Source of the DNA: Flavobacteriales bacterium
GTDB taxonomy: Bacteria > Bacteroidota > Bacteroidia > Flavobacteriales > UBA7430
Direction of reading: 5' to 3'
Length of the DNA: 40,880 bases
NCBI GenBank assembly: GCA_029247585.1
Contig: JAQWKY010000018.1
Span: forward strand, 1-40,880
Shown: piece by piece, positions 27,706 through 37,249 of the stretch
How positions within the stretch are numbered: the stretch's first letter is position 1
Layout: each line of letters opens with the position of its first letter
The notes under the pieces: model-generated
What the model saw: the letters and a program-made list of their open reading frames with translations, nothing else
Database searches by the model: none
Told to the model about the DNA's origin: nothing
Program-made: the position numbers and the translations under genes

Positions 27706-28811
27706 AATTTTTGATTTAATTTACGTTTTTCTTTTGCATTGAGGCTTGCTTTAACATTTGCTTCTATCGTGTGAGCAGGTCTCGACCATTTTTGTTTCTC
27801 ACCATTAGAACAAGGGCTTTTATAATTTTCATTTACCTCTGGTTTATCCCCTTTTTTGTAAGCTTTTTGCGGAGTTAATCCTAAGGTGTTAAATAATTCC
27901 ATGTCTTTATTGATGTCTGGGTTTGGTGTGGTTAATAATTTGTCACCAGCAAATATAGATCCAGCACCCGCCATGAAACACAGCGCCTGCCCTTCATCAG
28001 TCATTTGTGTTCTACCTGCAGAGAGTCGAACGGTAGTTTTTGGAAGGACAATACGAGTGGTAGCTACCATTCGGACCATATCCCAAATTGGAATTTGTTC
28101 CTGATCTTCCATTGGCGTTCCTTCAACAGCAACAAGTGCATTGATGGGAACAGACTCTGGGTAAGGGTTCAGGCATGATAGTGTAACCAACATGGCTGCT
28201 CTATCTTCCGGGGATTCTCCCATACCGATAATACCACCAGAGCATACGGTTAAACCTGCTTTTCGAGCATTACCAATGGTTTCAATACGATCTTCATAAC
28301 CTCGAGTAGAGATAACTTTTTTATAATGTTCTTCCGAAGTATCTAAGTTGTGATTGTATGCGTATAATCCTGCGTCAGAAAGTCGTCGCGCTTGATCTTC
28401 TGTGAGCATACCTAGCGTACAGCAAACTTCCATGTCTAGATCTCGTACGGTTCGAACCATCTCTAAAACTTGGTCAAAATCTTCTCCTTCTTTCACATTT
28501 CTCCATGCTGCGCCCATACAAACTCTAGAAGACCCAGAGCTTTTAGCGCGTAATGCTTGAGCTTTAACAGTTTGAACGGACATTAAATCATTTTTCTCAA
28601 TGTCGGTATGGTAGCGTGCTGCCTGAGGACAGTATCCACAATCTTCTGGGCAGCCCCCTGTTTTTATGGATAATAATGTGCTGACTTGTACTTCGCGAGG
28701 GTCATGATTTTCACGATGTACCTCTGCGGCTTCAAATACCAGTTGGAGTAGGGGTTTGTTGTAAAGCTCGAGAACTTCTTCTTTCGTCCAGTTTTTTCTT
28801 TTCTCCGTCAT
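27702..28811 (-). CDS. bioB: Biotin synthase
   Basis: SIKTGGCPEDCGYCPQAARY (CxxxCxxC), VCMGAAWR, YNHNLDTS. Confidence 0.98.
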   Translation of the reverse strand: MTEKRKNWTKEEVLELYNKPLLQLVFEAAEVHRENHDPREVQVSTLLSIKTGGCPEDCGYCPQAARYHTDIEKNDLMSVQTVKAQALRAKSSGSSRVCMGAAWRNVKEGEDFDQVLEMVRTVRDLDMEVCCTLGMLTEDQARRLSDAGLYAYNHNLDTSEEHYKKVISTRGYEDRIETIGNARKAGLTVCSGGIIGMGESPEDRAAMLVTLSCLNPYPESVPINALVAVEGTPMEDQEQIPIWDMVRMVATTRIVLPKTTVRLSAGRTQMTDEGQALCFMAGAGSIFAGDKLLTTPNPDINKDMELFNTLGLTPQKAYKKGDKPEVNENYKSPCSNGEKQKWSRPAHTIEANVKASLNAKEKRKLNQKL

Positions 28812-28863
28812 GATTATTCCTGATTTAAGCTCAAATATAAAGCTTCTTTTTTGCTATTTGTTT

Positions 28864-30027
28864 TTATTTAGATAAAATGATACTTACGGCGTTTCCACCA
28901 AAACCTGTCGCATTTATCATGATGTTTTTTACAGATTTTGGATTCCCACAACTTACACTTTCATAGGGGAATTTGATAAGCTTTTGATGTTGTAGCATTA
29001 GAATTGCTAACTCCATACTCAAGGCTCCAGAAGCTCCAAATGTATGTCCGGAAGTGTATTTTGTTGAAATTAAATGTGGGATGTCAGACCCAAACAATTT
29101 TTGAATGGCTTTGTATTCACTTTGGTCTCCTTTTAAGGTCCCTGGAGCATGCATTACAATACTATCTACCTTAGTAAGGTTGGCATTTTTGAGAGCCATT
29201 TTCATTGATTTTTGAAGGCATTCAGCCTCAGCAGAAAGGGAAACATTATGTTCAATAAGCTCTGTTGCAAACCCGACTCCTTCTATTTTAGCAATTCTAT
29301 TTTGCCCATGGTCCTTTTCCATACAGAAGACTGCTGCACCCTCTCCAAGTACAAGTGAGCTTCGATCTTTATCCTTTTGAAGTGGTAAGGATGGGAACGG
29401 GTCTTTTTTTTCCGCATAAATTTTTAAAGCACGCATCTGAGCAATGGTAAAGTCACTTAAAGGGGCTTCTGATCCGCCGACTAAAAATTTTTCTGTCATA
29501 CCAGCTTGGAGCCAAGCTATTGCATTAAGAGTAGAATGTAAAGCTGTACTACAAGTTATGGAGTGAGAGAAGCTGGCACCTTTAACACCTAGGTCGTAGG
29601 CGATCCAAGAGGATAAGTTTCCTAAGGTTGTTGTAGGAGATACAAGTGCACTTAGGCGTTTTTCTTCGTTAGTGACAAAGTCCTTATGGTATTTTTCGAA
29701 GAGTTGCGTAGCACCTCTGGAGGAACCCAAATTAACACTAACATATTCATCTTTGCCCCAACCTGCTTGATTGAAAGCTTTTCTTCCAGCAAGAATTCCT
29801 AATAGAACAGTTTTGTCCAGACGTTTGTAGTGTGAGTTTTCTTCACGAAGTTTGGTGATGAGTGCTTCGTCTTTGGGATAAAGTTTACCCACTGGAGTGT
29901 CTAGGTCGTTAAAACAACAAGTTGTGATTCGAGTTGTTCTATCTTGATAATGCTTCCATATATCTTCAGAGTTACTCCCCAATGCAGAGAGACTCCCCAT
30001 TCCGCTTATAATCATCTTATCCTGCAT
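28864..30027 (-). CDS. Stand-alone beta-ketoacyl synthase (FabF/KAS I-II-like)
   Basis: ITCSTALHS (Cys), HAPGTLKGDQSE (His), SGHTFGASGALSME (His), GFGGNAVSIIL. Confidence 0.9.
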   Translation of the reverse strand: MQDKMIISGMGSLSALGSNSEDIWKHYQDRTTRITTCCFNDLDTPVGKLYPKDEALITKLREENSHYKRLDKTVLLGILAGRKAFNQAGWGKDEYVSVNLGSSRGATQLFEKYHKDFVTNEEKRLSALVSPTTTLGNLSSWIAYDLGVKGASFSHSITCSTALHSTLNAIAWLQAGMTEKFLVGGSEAPLSDFTIAQMRALKIYAEKKDPFPSLPLQKDKDRSSLVLGEGAAVFCMEKDHGQNRIAKIEGVGFATELIEHNVSLSAEAECLQKSMKMALKNANLTKVDSIVMHAPGTLKGDQSEYKAIQKLFGSDIPHLISTKYTSGHTFGASGALSMELAILMLQHQKLIKFPYESVSCGNPKSVKNIMINATGFGGNAVSIILSK

Positions 30028-30054
30028 GCGCCAAAGATAATGTAAAATGAATTT

Positions 30055-30843
30055 CTAAATGAGGGTTGTTGCAATTGAAATTGCACCTACGATGAAGCAG
30101 TAATAGGCAAAGTATTTCAATTGGCTATTTTTCACCAATCGAATCATCCATTTACAGGCAAGTAATCCTGTAAAGAACGCTGCAACGAATCCTATAACTA
30201 GTGGAAGTAGCGTTGTGCTTTCTAAGGCTATACTTCCTCCTAAAATGTCTTTAGCCATCTTCCCAAAGATTAAAGGAACGACCATGAGAAAAGAAAAACG
30301 TGCAGCTTTTTCTCTATCGATACCCAACAATACAGAAGTAGATATGGTTGCTCCAGATCTTGATATCCCGGGTAAAATGGCAATGGCTTGAGATACTCCA
30401 ATGAGGGCTGCATTGTAAAAGCTAACTTTTCGATTTGTTTTTTTTGCTCGATCTGCCAGAAAAAGAAGCAAGCCTGTTACAATAAGCATGCAGCCTACAA
30501 GTAGGATTTCTCCACCAAACAATTGTTCAATTTCATTTTCAAAAAACAAGCCTACAAGAGCTGCGGGAATCATTGATAATACTATTTTAAGGGAGAACTG
30601 AAACTCCTGATTCCATTTAAATTGGAGTAGTCCACTGAATATTTCGAGAATGTCTTTTCGGAAAATAAATACGGTACTAAGTGCCGTAGCAGCATGAAGA
30701 CTGATTGTCATCAATAGGTTTTGTTCTTGAGCCGATACATTAAGAATTTCTTTAGCCAATTCTAAATGTCCACTACTGCTTACCGGCAAAAACTCGGTTA
30801 ATCCTTGAATAATTCCAAGAATAATAGCTTCTAATACTCCCAT
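30055..30843 (-). CDS. uppP: Undecaprenyl-diphosphatase (UppP/BacA)
   Basis: GIIQGLTEFLPVSSSGHLEL, LPGISRSGATIS. Confidence 0.96.
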   Translation of the reverse strand: MGVLEAIILGIIQGLTEFLPVSSSGHLELAKEILNVSAQEQNLLMTISLHAATALSTVFIFRKDILEIFSGLLQFKWNQEFQFSLKIVLSMIPAALVGLFFENEIEQLFGGEILLVGCMLIVTGLLLFLADRAKKTNRKVSFYNAALIGVSQAIAILPGISRSGATISTSVLLGIDREKAARFSFLMVVPLIFGKMAKDILGGSIALESTTLLPLVIGFVAAFFTGLLACKWMIRLVKNSQLKYFAYYCFIVGAISIATTLI

Positions 30844-31076
30844 TAAGATTTATTCTTTGGCTTGTACATGATGGCAAAGATTTCAATTGAAAAGCCAATG
30901 AGAATGAGAATAGGGGCAAGTGTAATCCTACGGAAATTGAAAATCTCAGGGTTGAAACTTGTTTCATCTCCGGTATCGCCCCCAGCCATTAATACAAAAC
31001 CCAAGACAATGAAGACAATTCCAGTAATCATGATTTGGTAATTCTTTTTGTTGAATAAAAACTTTTGATTTTCCAT
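30843..31076 (-). CDS. DUF3098-like two-TM small membrane protein
   Basis: 77 aa, two hydrophobic helices; between ftsX and uppP. Confidence 0.8.
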   Translation of the reverse strand: MENQKFLFNKKNYQIMITGIVFIVLGFVLMAGGDTGDETSFNPEIFNFRRITLAPILILIGFSIEIFAIMYKPKNKS

Positions 31077-31077
31077 A

Positions 31078-31956
31078 TCAGTAATGTAGTTCGTCGGTAG
31101 TTAATTTTAAGTATTTACGTACGGCAAAGTAAGTGCATATCCATGGGATAAAAAGCCCCATACAAAGCAGGGATGAATAGAGTATGATTTGATCTTCAGG
31201 CTTGTGTAATCTTTGAATCTCGGGTAGAAACTGAATGCTGTATCTGAGGAGTAAATCTAAGCATAATATTGCCAATACAGATGCTAATAAACCATGTTGG
31301 AGACTCTTATTAATAAAGGGTTTTCGTATAAATCTTTTTGTAGCACCGACCAATTGCATGGTTTTAATTAGGAAGCGTCTGGAATAGATGCTCAAACGAA
31401 TGGAAGAGTTGATTAGAGCAATAGCTATAAGGCTAAAAATAGCACTCAATATTAGTAATGAATAAGAAACTTTTTGAAGATTGTCATTTAGTAATTTGAT
31501 TAAAGATTTATCATAAATGACTTCTTGAACTACCGGAATCTTTAAGAGTTCTTTTTCGATACGTTCAGGCTTATTAGTTTGGGTGTAATAGGCTTGGAAA
31601 TGAATGTCTATAGCATCGGTGAGCGGATTAAACCCAAGAAAGCTTATAAAGTCTTCTCCTAAATCTTGCTCAAGGTTTTTTATCGCCTCATTTTTAGAGA
31701 TAAACTCTGTTATTTTGACGTGCTCACTAAGCTCCAATTGACGCTGAAATTGTTTCACGGCAATTTGTTTTGCTTCGGGTTTCAGTAAAACGGTAAAAGC
31801 TATGTTTTCTTGTACTTGATTTGCAATGGTTTTCGAGTGATATAGAAGGGTGCTGAGCAGTCCTATTAAAAAGAGGACTAAAGTCATGCTAATCACAACG
31901 GATAGGTATGAAGATTGCAGTCTTCGTTTGTTGAATTTGTCCTGTTTTACACTCAT
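31078..31956 (-). CDS. ftsX: Cell division protein FtsX-like permease
   Basis: N-terminal TM, extracellular domain, three C-terminal TMs; SIYSRRFLIKTMQLVGATKRFIRKPF. Confidence 0.9.
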   Translation of the reverse strand: MSVKQDKFNKRRLQSSYLSVVISMTLVLFLIGLLSTLLYHSKTIANQVQENIAFTVLLKPEAKQIAVKQFQRQLELSEHVKITEFISKNEAIKNLEQDLGEDFISFLGFNPLTDAIDIHFQAYYTQTNKPERIEKELLKIPVVQEVIYDKSLIKLLNDNLQKVSYSLLILSAIFSLIAIALINSSIRLSIYSRRFLIKTMQLVGATKRFIRKPFINKSLQHGLLASVLAILCLDLLLRYSIQFLPEIQRLHKPEDQIILYSSLLCMGLFIPWICTYFAVRKYLKLTTDELHY

Positions 31957-32026
31957 TGCGGGCTAATTTACAAATTCGTTGAATATATAGCTTGTTTTTA
32001 GTTAAGGATTCAATAAGAACTGTTTC

Positions 32027-32875
32027 TTATTTGCGGTTGACTTTTGTAAGTTTCTCTTTGGTTCCAGAATATTTTATCAGGTCCATTTTTATAGAACCCA
32101 CCATTATTTTTGCTTTGATTTGGATGGGGATTTTATTTTCATCATTGCTTATCCACAGCTTGACACCCTGCTCATCTTTAAACACCCTTCCTGTTTGAAG
32201 CTGTGGAGACCACTGGGTACAGGGAATCCATCCAAACTTTGTTTTGATGGTGTCAAGACCTAAATATTCGAGTTTTGAATTCATAAATTCATCATCAAGG
32301 TATACTTGAAGAGACTGTTTATTGCCAATTTGTAGTGTGTCGAAATTTTGTGCTCGCATGTAGTAGAATATGGAGAGTAGGTCTTGTGTGTTTTCTGGGA
32401 GCGGAATAGTATCTCTTGTAGATTCTGCTTGTTTGAGTTCGTAATTAAAAAAAACAGATTCTTTTTTCACATAATCACCTTCTCGTATGTCTCGGTGAAA
32501 TTGATTTGGTTTTAAGCTGTATTTGTCGACTAAGCTTTCATAGGTGTTACGGACTTTAAAGAAGAGGTTGAACAGCCCCGTTGATCTGCCTTTGGCTATA
32601 AATTTATATGCGCTATCTTTTGTCTGTACTTCTAAATCTGCCATTCCTGCGGACACGAGTCCGTAATGAACTTTATAGCTTAATTTTTCTCCTTTGTCGA
32701 AGGGGGGATGTCCGTTTTGAGCAAAGACAGAAGAAGTTGAGAAGAGTAAAATGAGAACGATTTTTTTTATAACAGAGCTTTTAAAGCCTTTCTTATTTTG
32801 AGTGGAAATCACTCCATTCATAGACAGAAGCCTTTCGGTTCTGTATTTTGAAATGTAATTTATCAATGAAATCAT
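32027..32875 (-). CDS. DUF3108-like protein (start may be the downstream Met at 32821)
   Basis: Signal peptide, PFDKGEKLSYKVHYGLVSAGMADLEV, GRSTGLFNLFFKVRNTYES. Confidence 0.8.
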   Translation of the reverse strand: MISLINYISKYRTERLLSMNGVISTQNKKGFKSSVIKKIVLILLFSTSSVFAQNGHPPFDKGEKLSYKVHYGLVSAGMADLEVQTKDSAYKFIAKGRSTGLFNLFFKVRNTYESLVDKYSLKPNQFHRDIREGDYVKKESVFFNYELKQAESTRDTIPLPENTQDLLSIFYYMRAQNFDTLQIGNKQSLQVYLDDEFMNSKLEYLGLDTIKTKFGWIPCTQWSPQLQTGRVFKDEQGVKLWISNDENKIPIQIKAKIMVGSIKMDLIKYSGTKEKLTKVNRK

Positions 32876-32924
32876 ATTTTTTTATCTGGATTTCTCAAAT
32901 AGAAGAGGATGACAATTTACTTCT

Positions 32925-33314
32925 TTACTCCCAATTGATGATGACATTGTCCATTTTAACTTCTCCAAAAAGATCGTCAAATCCTACACATCTCCCTTTG
33001 ACTGTAATTGAATCTGATGGATGAATTTCAGCCTGCATGAAATTACTGTCGAGTCTGCAAATTATGCCTGGGTGTATAATAATCTGCCCATTTGATGCAG
33101 CGTTTACTTTCCCATTTAGTTCTATGGTTTGATTAAGGTATATGTCGTTAGCTAGGTTTTGATTATTGGTGAAGTGAACAAAAAGGCTATCGCTGGTTAA
33201 ATAAAATGCAGTTTTTTTAGAAACCATATCAGTACGTTCGTGATACACATATTGATAGGCCATGTAGATGCTTGTGGAAATCAATAGCAATGTAAATAGT
33301 ATTTTACGTTTCAT
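32925..33314 (-). CDS. Membrane-anchored OB-fold (tRNA_anti-like) protein
   Basis: N-terminal TM, then beta-rich LNQTIELNGKVNAASNGQIIIHPGIICRLD... SITVKGRCVGFDDLFGEVKMDN. Confidence 0.55.
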   Translation of the reverse strand: MKRKILFTLLLISTSIYMAYQYVYHERTDMVSKKTAFYLTSDSLFVHFTNNQNLANDIYLNQTIELNGKVNAASNGQIIIHPGIICRLDSNFMQAEIHPSDSITVKGRCVGFDDLFGEVKMDNVIINWE

Positions 33315-33488
33315 TTTATAGGACTTTTCTGTACTATTTAAAGATACAGATTTCTTGGCAATCTATCAGAACAAACCGCATATTATGGGTGATTACGTGG
33401 TCTATGAGAAGCTACTGTTCCTATTGAGTAAGTTGTGGAGAAATTATTAGTAATTTGTAGAATCTTAACCCGTCTTAAAAAACACCCC

Positions 33489-33959
33489 ATGAAAGAAGTT
33501 TTTATAGCCATTTTGGCACTCTGTTTATTTAATGCCTGTAGTTCCGATAGCGTTGAAGAGTTGAAGGAGGAACTCGTCAGCGATACTTGTGAAGATGAGG
33601 TAGAAGAAGATTTGCACGAAGATTTAATATGCGACAGTTCTAATTATGAAGCAGATGAAGACTTATGTGAAGTGATGGACTCTGACACCAATTTGATTTC
33701 TTTTCAGGCGGATATCTCTCCTATCATCAATACACACTGTAGCTCATGTCATGGAGGTGTAACTCCTTCGGCTGGATTGTTACTAGAAACATATGACCTG
33801 ATACGTAGTTCTGCAAATAATACTACTTCATCGGGTATGATCAATCGTATGGAAAGAGATGAATCGGATCCTAGGTTGATGCCTATGGGTTATAAACTGT
33901 CACAGAATAATATTGATTTAATCAAGAACTGGGTGTCTCAAGGCAGCTTAAACAATTAG
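33489..33959 (+). CDS. Lipoprotein with acidic linker and a C-terminal CxxCH haem-binding region (start proposed at 33489; track start 33435)
   Basis: MKEVFIAILALCLFNAC lipobox; acidic linker; FQADISPIINTHCSSCHGG...RLMPMGYKLSQNNIDLIKNWVSQG. Confidence 0.82.
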   Translation: MKEVFIAILALCLFNACSSDSVEELKEELVSDTCEDEVEEDLHEDLICDSSNYEADEDLCEVMDSDTNLISFQADISPIINTHCSSCHGGVTPSAGLLLETYDLIRSSANNTTSSGMINRMERDESDPRLMPMGYKLSQNNIDLIKNWVSQGSLNN

Positions 33960-33961
33960 AT

Positions 33962-34501
33962 ATGCGTTTATTGACCCTAGTTTTATTTTTGTTTTCAGTG
34001 AGTCCTATGCTTGCTCAAAAGTACATGACACGAGGTGCTGAAGTTTCTTTTTTGTCTGATACCGAAGCAATTGAAGTTGTCGCCGCTATCAATAATCAGG
34101 TGGGTGCTGTGATTGATTTATCAAATGGAGATTTAGCTTTTCAAGTACAGATGCGGGCTTTTCATTTTAAGATTGCTTTGATGGAGGAGCATTTTAATGA
34201 GAATTATGTTGAGTCGGATAGGTTCCCGAAAGCCACCTTCAGAGGTAGGTTTGTCGATTTACTTCTTCCGAATCTTTTGACTGAGCAAGAGCTTAGCGTA
34301 AAGGGTGTGATGGATTTACATGGCGTTCAGAAAGAGATGACCTTCCCCGTTCTTGTAAAATGGGAAGATGGATCCTTGGTGGGAACCAGTTCATTTGATT
34401 TGCGATGTTCCGATTTCAATATAGAAATACCGAAAATTGTATCCGACAAAATTTCCAATGAGATTCAGGTCACCGTAAAGGCCCTCTTAACCAAACTATA
34501 A
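33962..34501 (+). CDS. YceI family protein
   Basis: Signal peptide; FPKATFRGRF, LSVKGVMDLHGVQKEMTFPV. Confidence 0.88.
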   Translation: MRLLTLVLFLFSVSPMLAQKYMTRGAEVSFLSDTEAIEVVAAINNQVGAVIDLSNGDLAFQVQMRAFHFKIALMEEHFNENYVESDRFPKATFRGRFVDLLLPNLLTEQELSVKGVMDLHGVQKEMTFPVLVKWEDGSLVGTSSFDLRCSDFNIEIPKIVSDKISNEIQVTVKALLTKL

Positions 34502-34504
34502 ACC

Positions 34505-35356
34505 GTGAAAAAAATTACTTTACTTAGCCTTTTGTTGCTAATCAATACGCTCAAAGCACAAAACGATTTACTTTCTCTTTTGGGGGATCAAGAGGTAAAT
34601 CAAGAAGTGTATGGGACATTCAAAGGGACCAAGGTTATTAATGGTCAATCGGTTGAAATGCCGAGTAAAGCAGCTTTACTTTTTGTTATAGAGCATCGTT
34701 TTGGGACGATTAACAGTGGTGCTTATGAACTGTGGGGGCTTGATCAGGCAAGTATGCGGATGTCTTTTGAGTACGGCCTTAAAGAGGGGTTGGTTATAGG
34801 AGTTGCAAGAAATTCTTTTCAGAAAACGTACGAGACCTCACTAAAAACACGTTTGCTCAGGCAGAAAGAAGGAGCGGGCTCCAGGGTGTCAATAGCTACG
34901 TATCATGCAGCCTTCGTTAATTCAATGCGCCGGATAGATTCTGAGGGTGAAAACCTTTTCAGATCCCGCTTGTCGTATGTACATCAAGTTCTAATAGCCA
35001 GAAAGTTCAATCGTACTTTTTCTCTTCAATTAACGCCCACTCTTATTCTTAGAAATTTAGTGCCACTCGCTTCTATGAACAATAATTACATGGCAATGGG
35101 GGTAGGTGCTCGATATAAATTGTCAAATCGAGTTTCTTTGAATGGAGAATATTTTTATCAGTTCGATCGCCCTCATGAGAATTACACAAATTCTTTATCA
35201 TTAGGTTTTGATATTGAAACGGGAGGGCATGTTTTTCAATTGCACTTGACCAATTCACAAGGGATGTTTGAAAGGGCATTTGTTGGAGAGACTCTTGGGA
35301 AATGGTCTGATGGAGCCATTTATTTTGGGTTTAACATCTCACGAGTATTCCAGTAA
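34505..35356 (+). CDS. DUF5777-like outer membrane beta-barrel protein (GTG start)
   Basis: Signal peptide; FVIEHRFGTINSGAYELWGLDQASMRMSFEYGLKEGLVIG; GTG start 3 nt after yceI. Confidence 0.8.
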   Translation: MKKITLLSLLLLINTLKAQNDLLSLLGDQEVNQEVYGTFKGTKVINGQSVEMPSKAALLFVIEHRFGTINSGAYELWGLDQASMRMSFEYGLKEGLVIGVARNSFQKTYETSLKTRLLRQKEGAGSRVSIATYHAAFVNSMRRIDSEGENLFRSRLSYVHQVLIARKFNRTFSLQLTPTLILRNLVPLASMNNNYMAMGVGARYKLSNRVSLNGEYFYQFDRPHENYTNSLSLGFDIETGGHVFQLHLTNSQGMFERAFVGETLGKWSDGAIYFGFNISRVFQ

Positions 35357-35396
35357 TCTCATACGTTTTCTACTGAATATTTCTTTTTCGTACTTT

Positions 35397-36368
35397 TTAA
35401 AACAACAGGTGGTTTGCTAATAGTGAGGCTATCAAAACAAAGGTCAATGAATTTAACCATTTCTTTTTGTTGTAATAGAAGTAATTGCTGATGATGGCAG
35501 ATAAGGGCAATGCAAAAATGAGTAGTTTTTCATGAAAAGCACCTTCACTCAAATAAAAATGAATTAAACCGAAAATAAGGACCCACAATAGAAGCACGTA
35601 GGATTTTCGAGCTTTGATGTTTTTTTGTCTCAGACTGACGAGAAGTTCAAACATTGAAATTACACTCAAAATTCCAAATACAAAAAGAGTTAAAAAGTCT
35701 CCTGTCTCAATTTTTGTGGAGCTATTTTGGGTAAATAGGTTTTCAAATAAGGAGAAGGAGCTCCAGTCATCTATAGACAAGAAGGTAATTGCTGTGAAGA
35801 GTAAAAACCAAGGACAAAGAACTCCTAAGATACTGATAACCCAATGTCTCCATTCTACCTGAGAAAAAATGGACATCCCCACCCAAGCTAAAGGAATAAA
35901 AATAAAAAAAGGGGGGTGGATTAGGGTAGCAATACTCAGAAAAAAAGCACTTTCAAAAACAGTAGTGTAAGCATCTTTTTTTAAATATGAACTGAGAATT
36001 TTGTTGAGCGCAAAAAGAATAAAACTTATAGATACAACGCTCGAGCTTAAATAGATTGCCTTGGGGGATGTGCTGATAAGCATGAAATAAAATAAGGCAG
36101 GGAACGAAGAGTTTATTGAAATAATTTTTTGTCTTGCCATCATTTTGTTCATCGATATACACTGAGAAAATACGAGCAATCCAAGGCTTATACGTTCTAA
36201 ATAAACATGTGAATGAATCCAGCTATAGATGGAATTAAAAAAGGGCGAGTTTACATCTATTGAGGGTTCTAAAGATTGAAACGATATACCCATCCATAAG
36301 ATTCCACAGAGCGCCATTAAAACCAAAATAGAAATGGATTGTGTATGACGAAATAAATTAACTACCAT
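35397..36368 (-). CDS. DUF6427-like polytopic membrane protein
   Basis: 323 aa with many TM segments; MVVNLFRHTQSISILVLM. Confidence 0.7.
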   Translation of the reverse strand: MVVNLFRHTQSISILVLMALCGILWMGISFQSLEPSIDVNSPFFNSIYSWIHSHVYLERISLGLLVFSQCISMNKMMARQKIISINSSFPALFYFMLISTSPKAIYLSSSVVSISFILFALNKILSSYLKKDAYTTVFESAFFLSIATLIHPPFFIFIPLAWVGMSIFSQVEWRHWVISILGVLCPWFLLFTAITFLSIDDWSSFSLFENLFTQNSSTKIETGDFLTLFVFGILSVISMFELLVSLRQKNIKARKSYVLLLWVLIFGLIHFYLSEGAFHEKLLIFALPLSAIISNYFYYNKKKWLNSLTFVLIASLLANHLLF

Positions 36369-36382
36369 GTGGTAAAAATATG

Positions 36383-36390
36383 TAAATTTG
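36383..36390 (+). promoter_or_regulatory. Bacteroidota -7-type promoter box (TAAATTTG) upstream of the small ORF
   Basis: TAAATTTG 28 nt before the ATG at 36419. Confidence 0.4.
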
Positions 36391-36418
36391 TGGCGTTAAA
36401 GAAAAAACAATTTATATC

Positions 36419-36580
36419 ATGAATGAACTAATTTGTGGACTCGGCGAGTTATTTACAGTATCCTTTGAACTTCTTCCTACTTTGGGGAATTTACCTAACC
36501 TAGTTTTGGGACTCATTGGTGCAGGCGCTTTGTTTTTTGCAGGTAAAGTTTCGGTTGCCGAAAAGAATATTTGTGAATAA
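36419..36580 (+). CDS. 53-aa membrane microprotein (possibly DUF6341-like)
   Basis: MNELICGLGELFTVSFELLPTLGNLPNLVLGLIGAGALFFAGKVSVAEKNICE-stop; promoter-like TAAATTTG upstream and terminator downstream; absent from the ORF track. Confidence 0.7.
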   Translation: MNELICGLGELFTVSFELLPTLGNLPNLVLGLIGAGALFFAGKVSVAEKNICE

Positions 36581-36600
36581 TGAGTGCTTTACAGCATTTA

Positions 36601-36628
36601 AAAAAGCAGCGAAACGCTGCTTTTTTTT
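36601..36628. terminator. Rho-independent terminator after the 53-aa ORF
   Basis: AAAAAGCAGCG-AAA-CGCTGCTTTTTTTT. Confidence 0.85.
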
Positions 36629-36661
36629 GTGCCAAATTTTGATTTTCTTCACGGTGACTGA

Positions 36662-37249
36662 TTATTTTTTGTAGTAATTCATCTCATCGATGTATTCCCA
36701 GACGTTTGTTGGGAGCATGGCTCGTACATCTTTTTTAGCTTTTATCGCATTTCGAATGAATGAAGAGGAGATTTGCATGATCGGCGCTCCAACTAGATTT
36801 ACTTTTTCATGATGATCAAGCTGGCTGGATGTATTTGCTAATCTCGGATACACGTATAGTTGATGGTTCTCCAAAATCGCATCGTAATTTTTCCACTTGT
36901 GGAAGGCATTGAGGTTGTCTCCGCCCATGATGAGGGAGAAATGATGATTTGGAAATTTCTCACTCAGGTGCACAAGTGTGTTGATGGTATAGGAAGGTTG
37001 GGGTAAACTAAATTCTATGTCAGTAACTCGCAATTGATCGTAATCTTTAACAGCTCTGTAAACCAACTCCAACCGCGCATAGTCGTCAAGAAGATTGTTT
37101 TTGTTTTTGAATGGATTGTGAGGGCTTACAACAAACCAAATTTCATCCAAGTCGGTATAGTTAGCCATATGATTGGCAATAACCAAATGGCCAATATGAA
37201 TGGGGTTGAAAGTCCCAAAATACAAGCCTATTTTTTTCTTATCAGCCAT
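36662..37249 (-). CDS. nadD: Nicotinate-nucleotide adenylyltransferase
   Basis: GLYFGTFNPIHIGHLVIANH, SSSFIRNAIK. Confidence 0.96.
   Translation of the reverse strand: MADKKKIGLYFGTFNPIHIGHLVIANHMANYTDLDEIWFVVSPHNPFKNKNNLLDDYARLELVYRAVKDYDQLRVTDIEFSLPQPSYTINTLVHLSEKFPNHHFSLIMGGDNLNAFHKWKNYDAILENHQLYVYPRLANTSSQLDHHEKVNLVGAPIMQISSSFIRNAIKAKKDVRAMLPTNVWEYIDEMNYYKK

Noticed and set aside
35397-36368. DUF6427-like membrane protein as a glycosyltransferase or polymerase
   Set aside because: Only general multi-TM character is visible; no catalytic motif could be identified, so no function is claimed.
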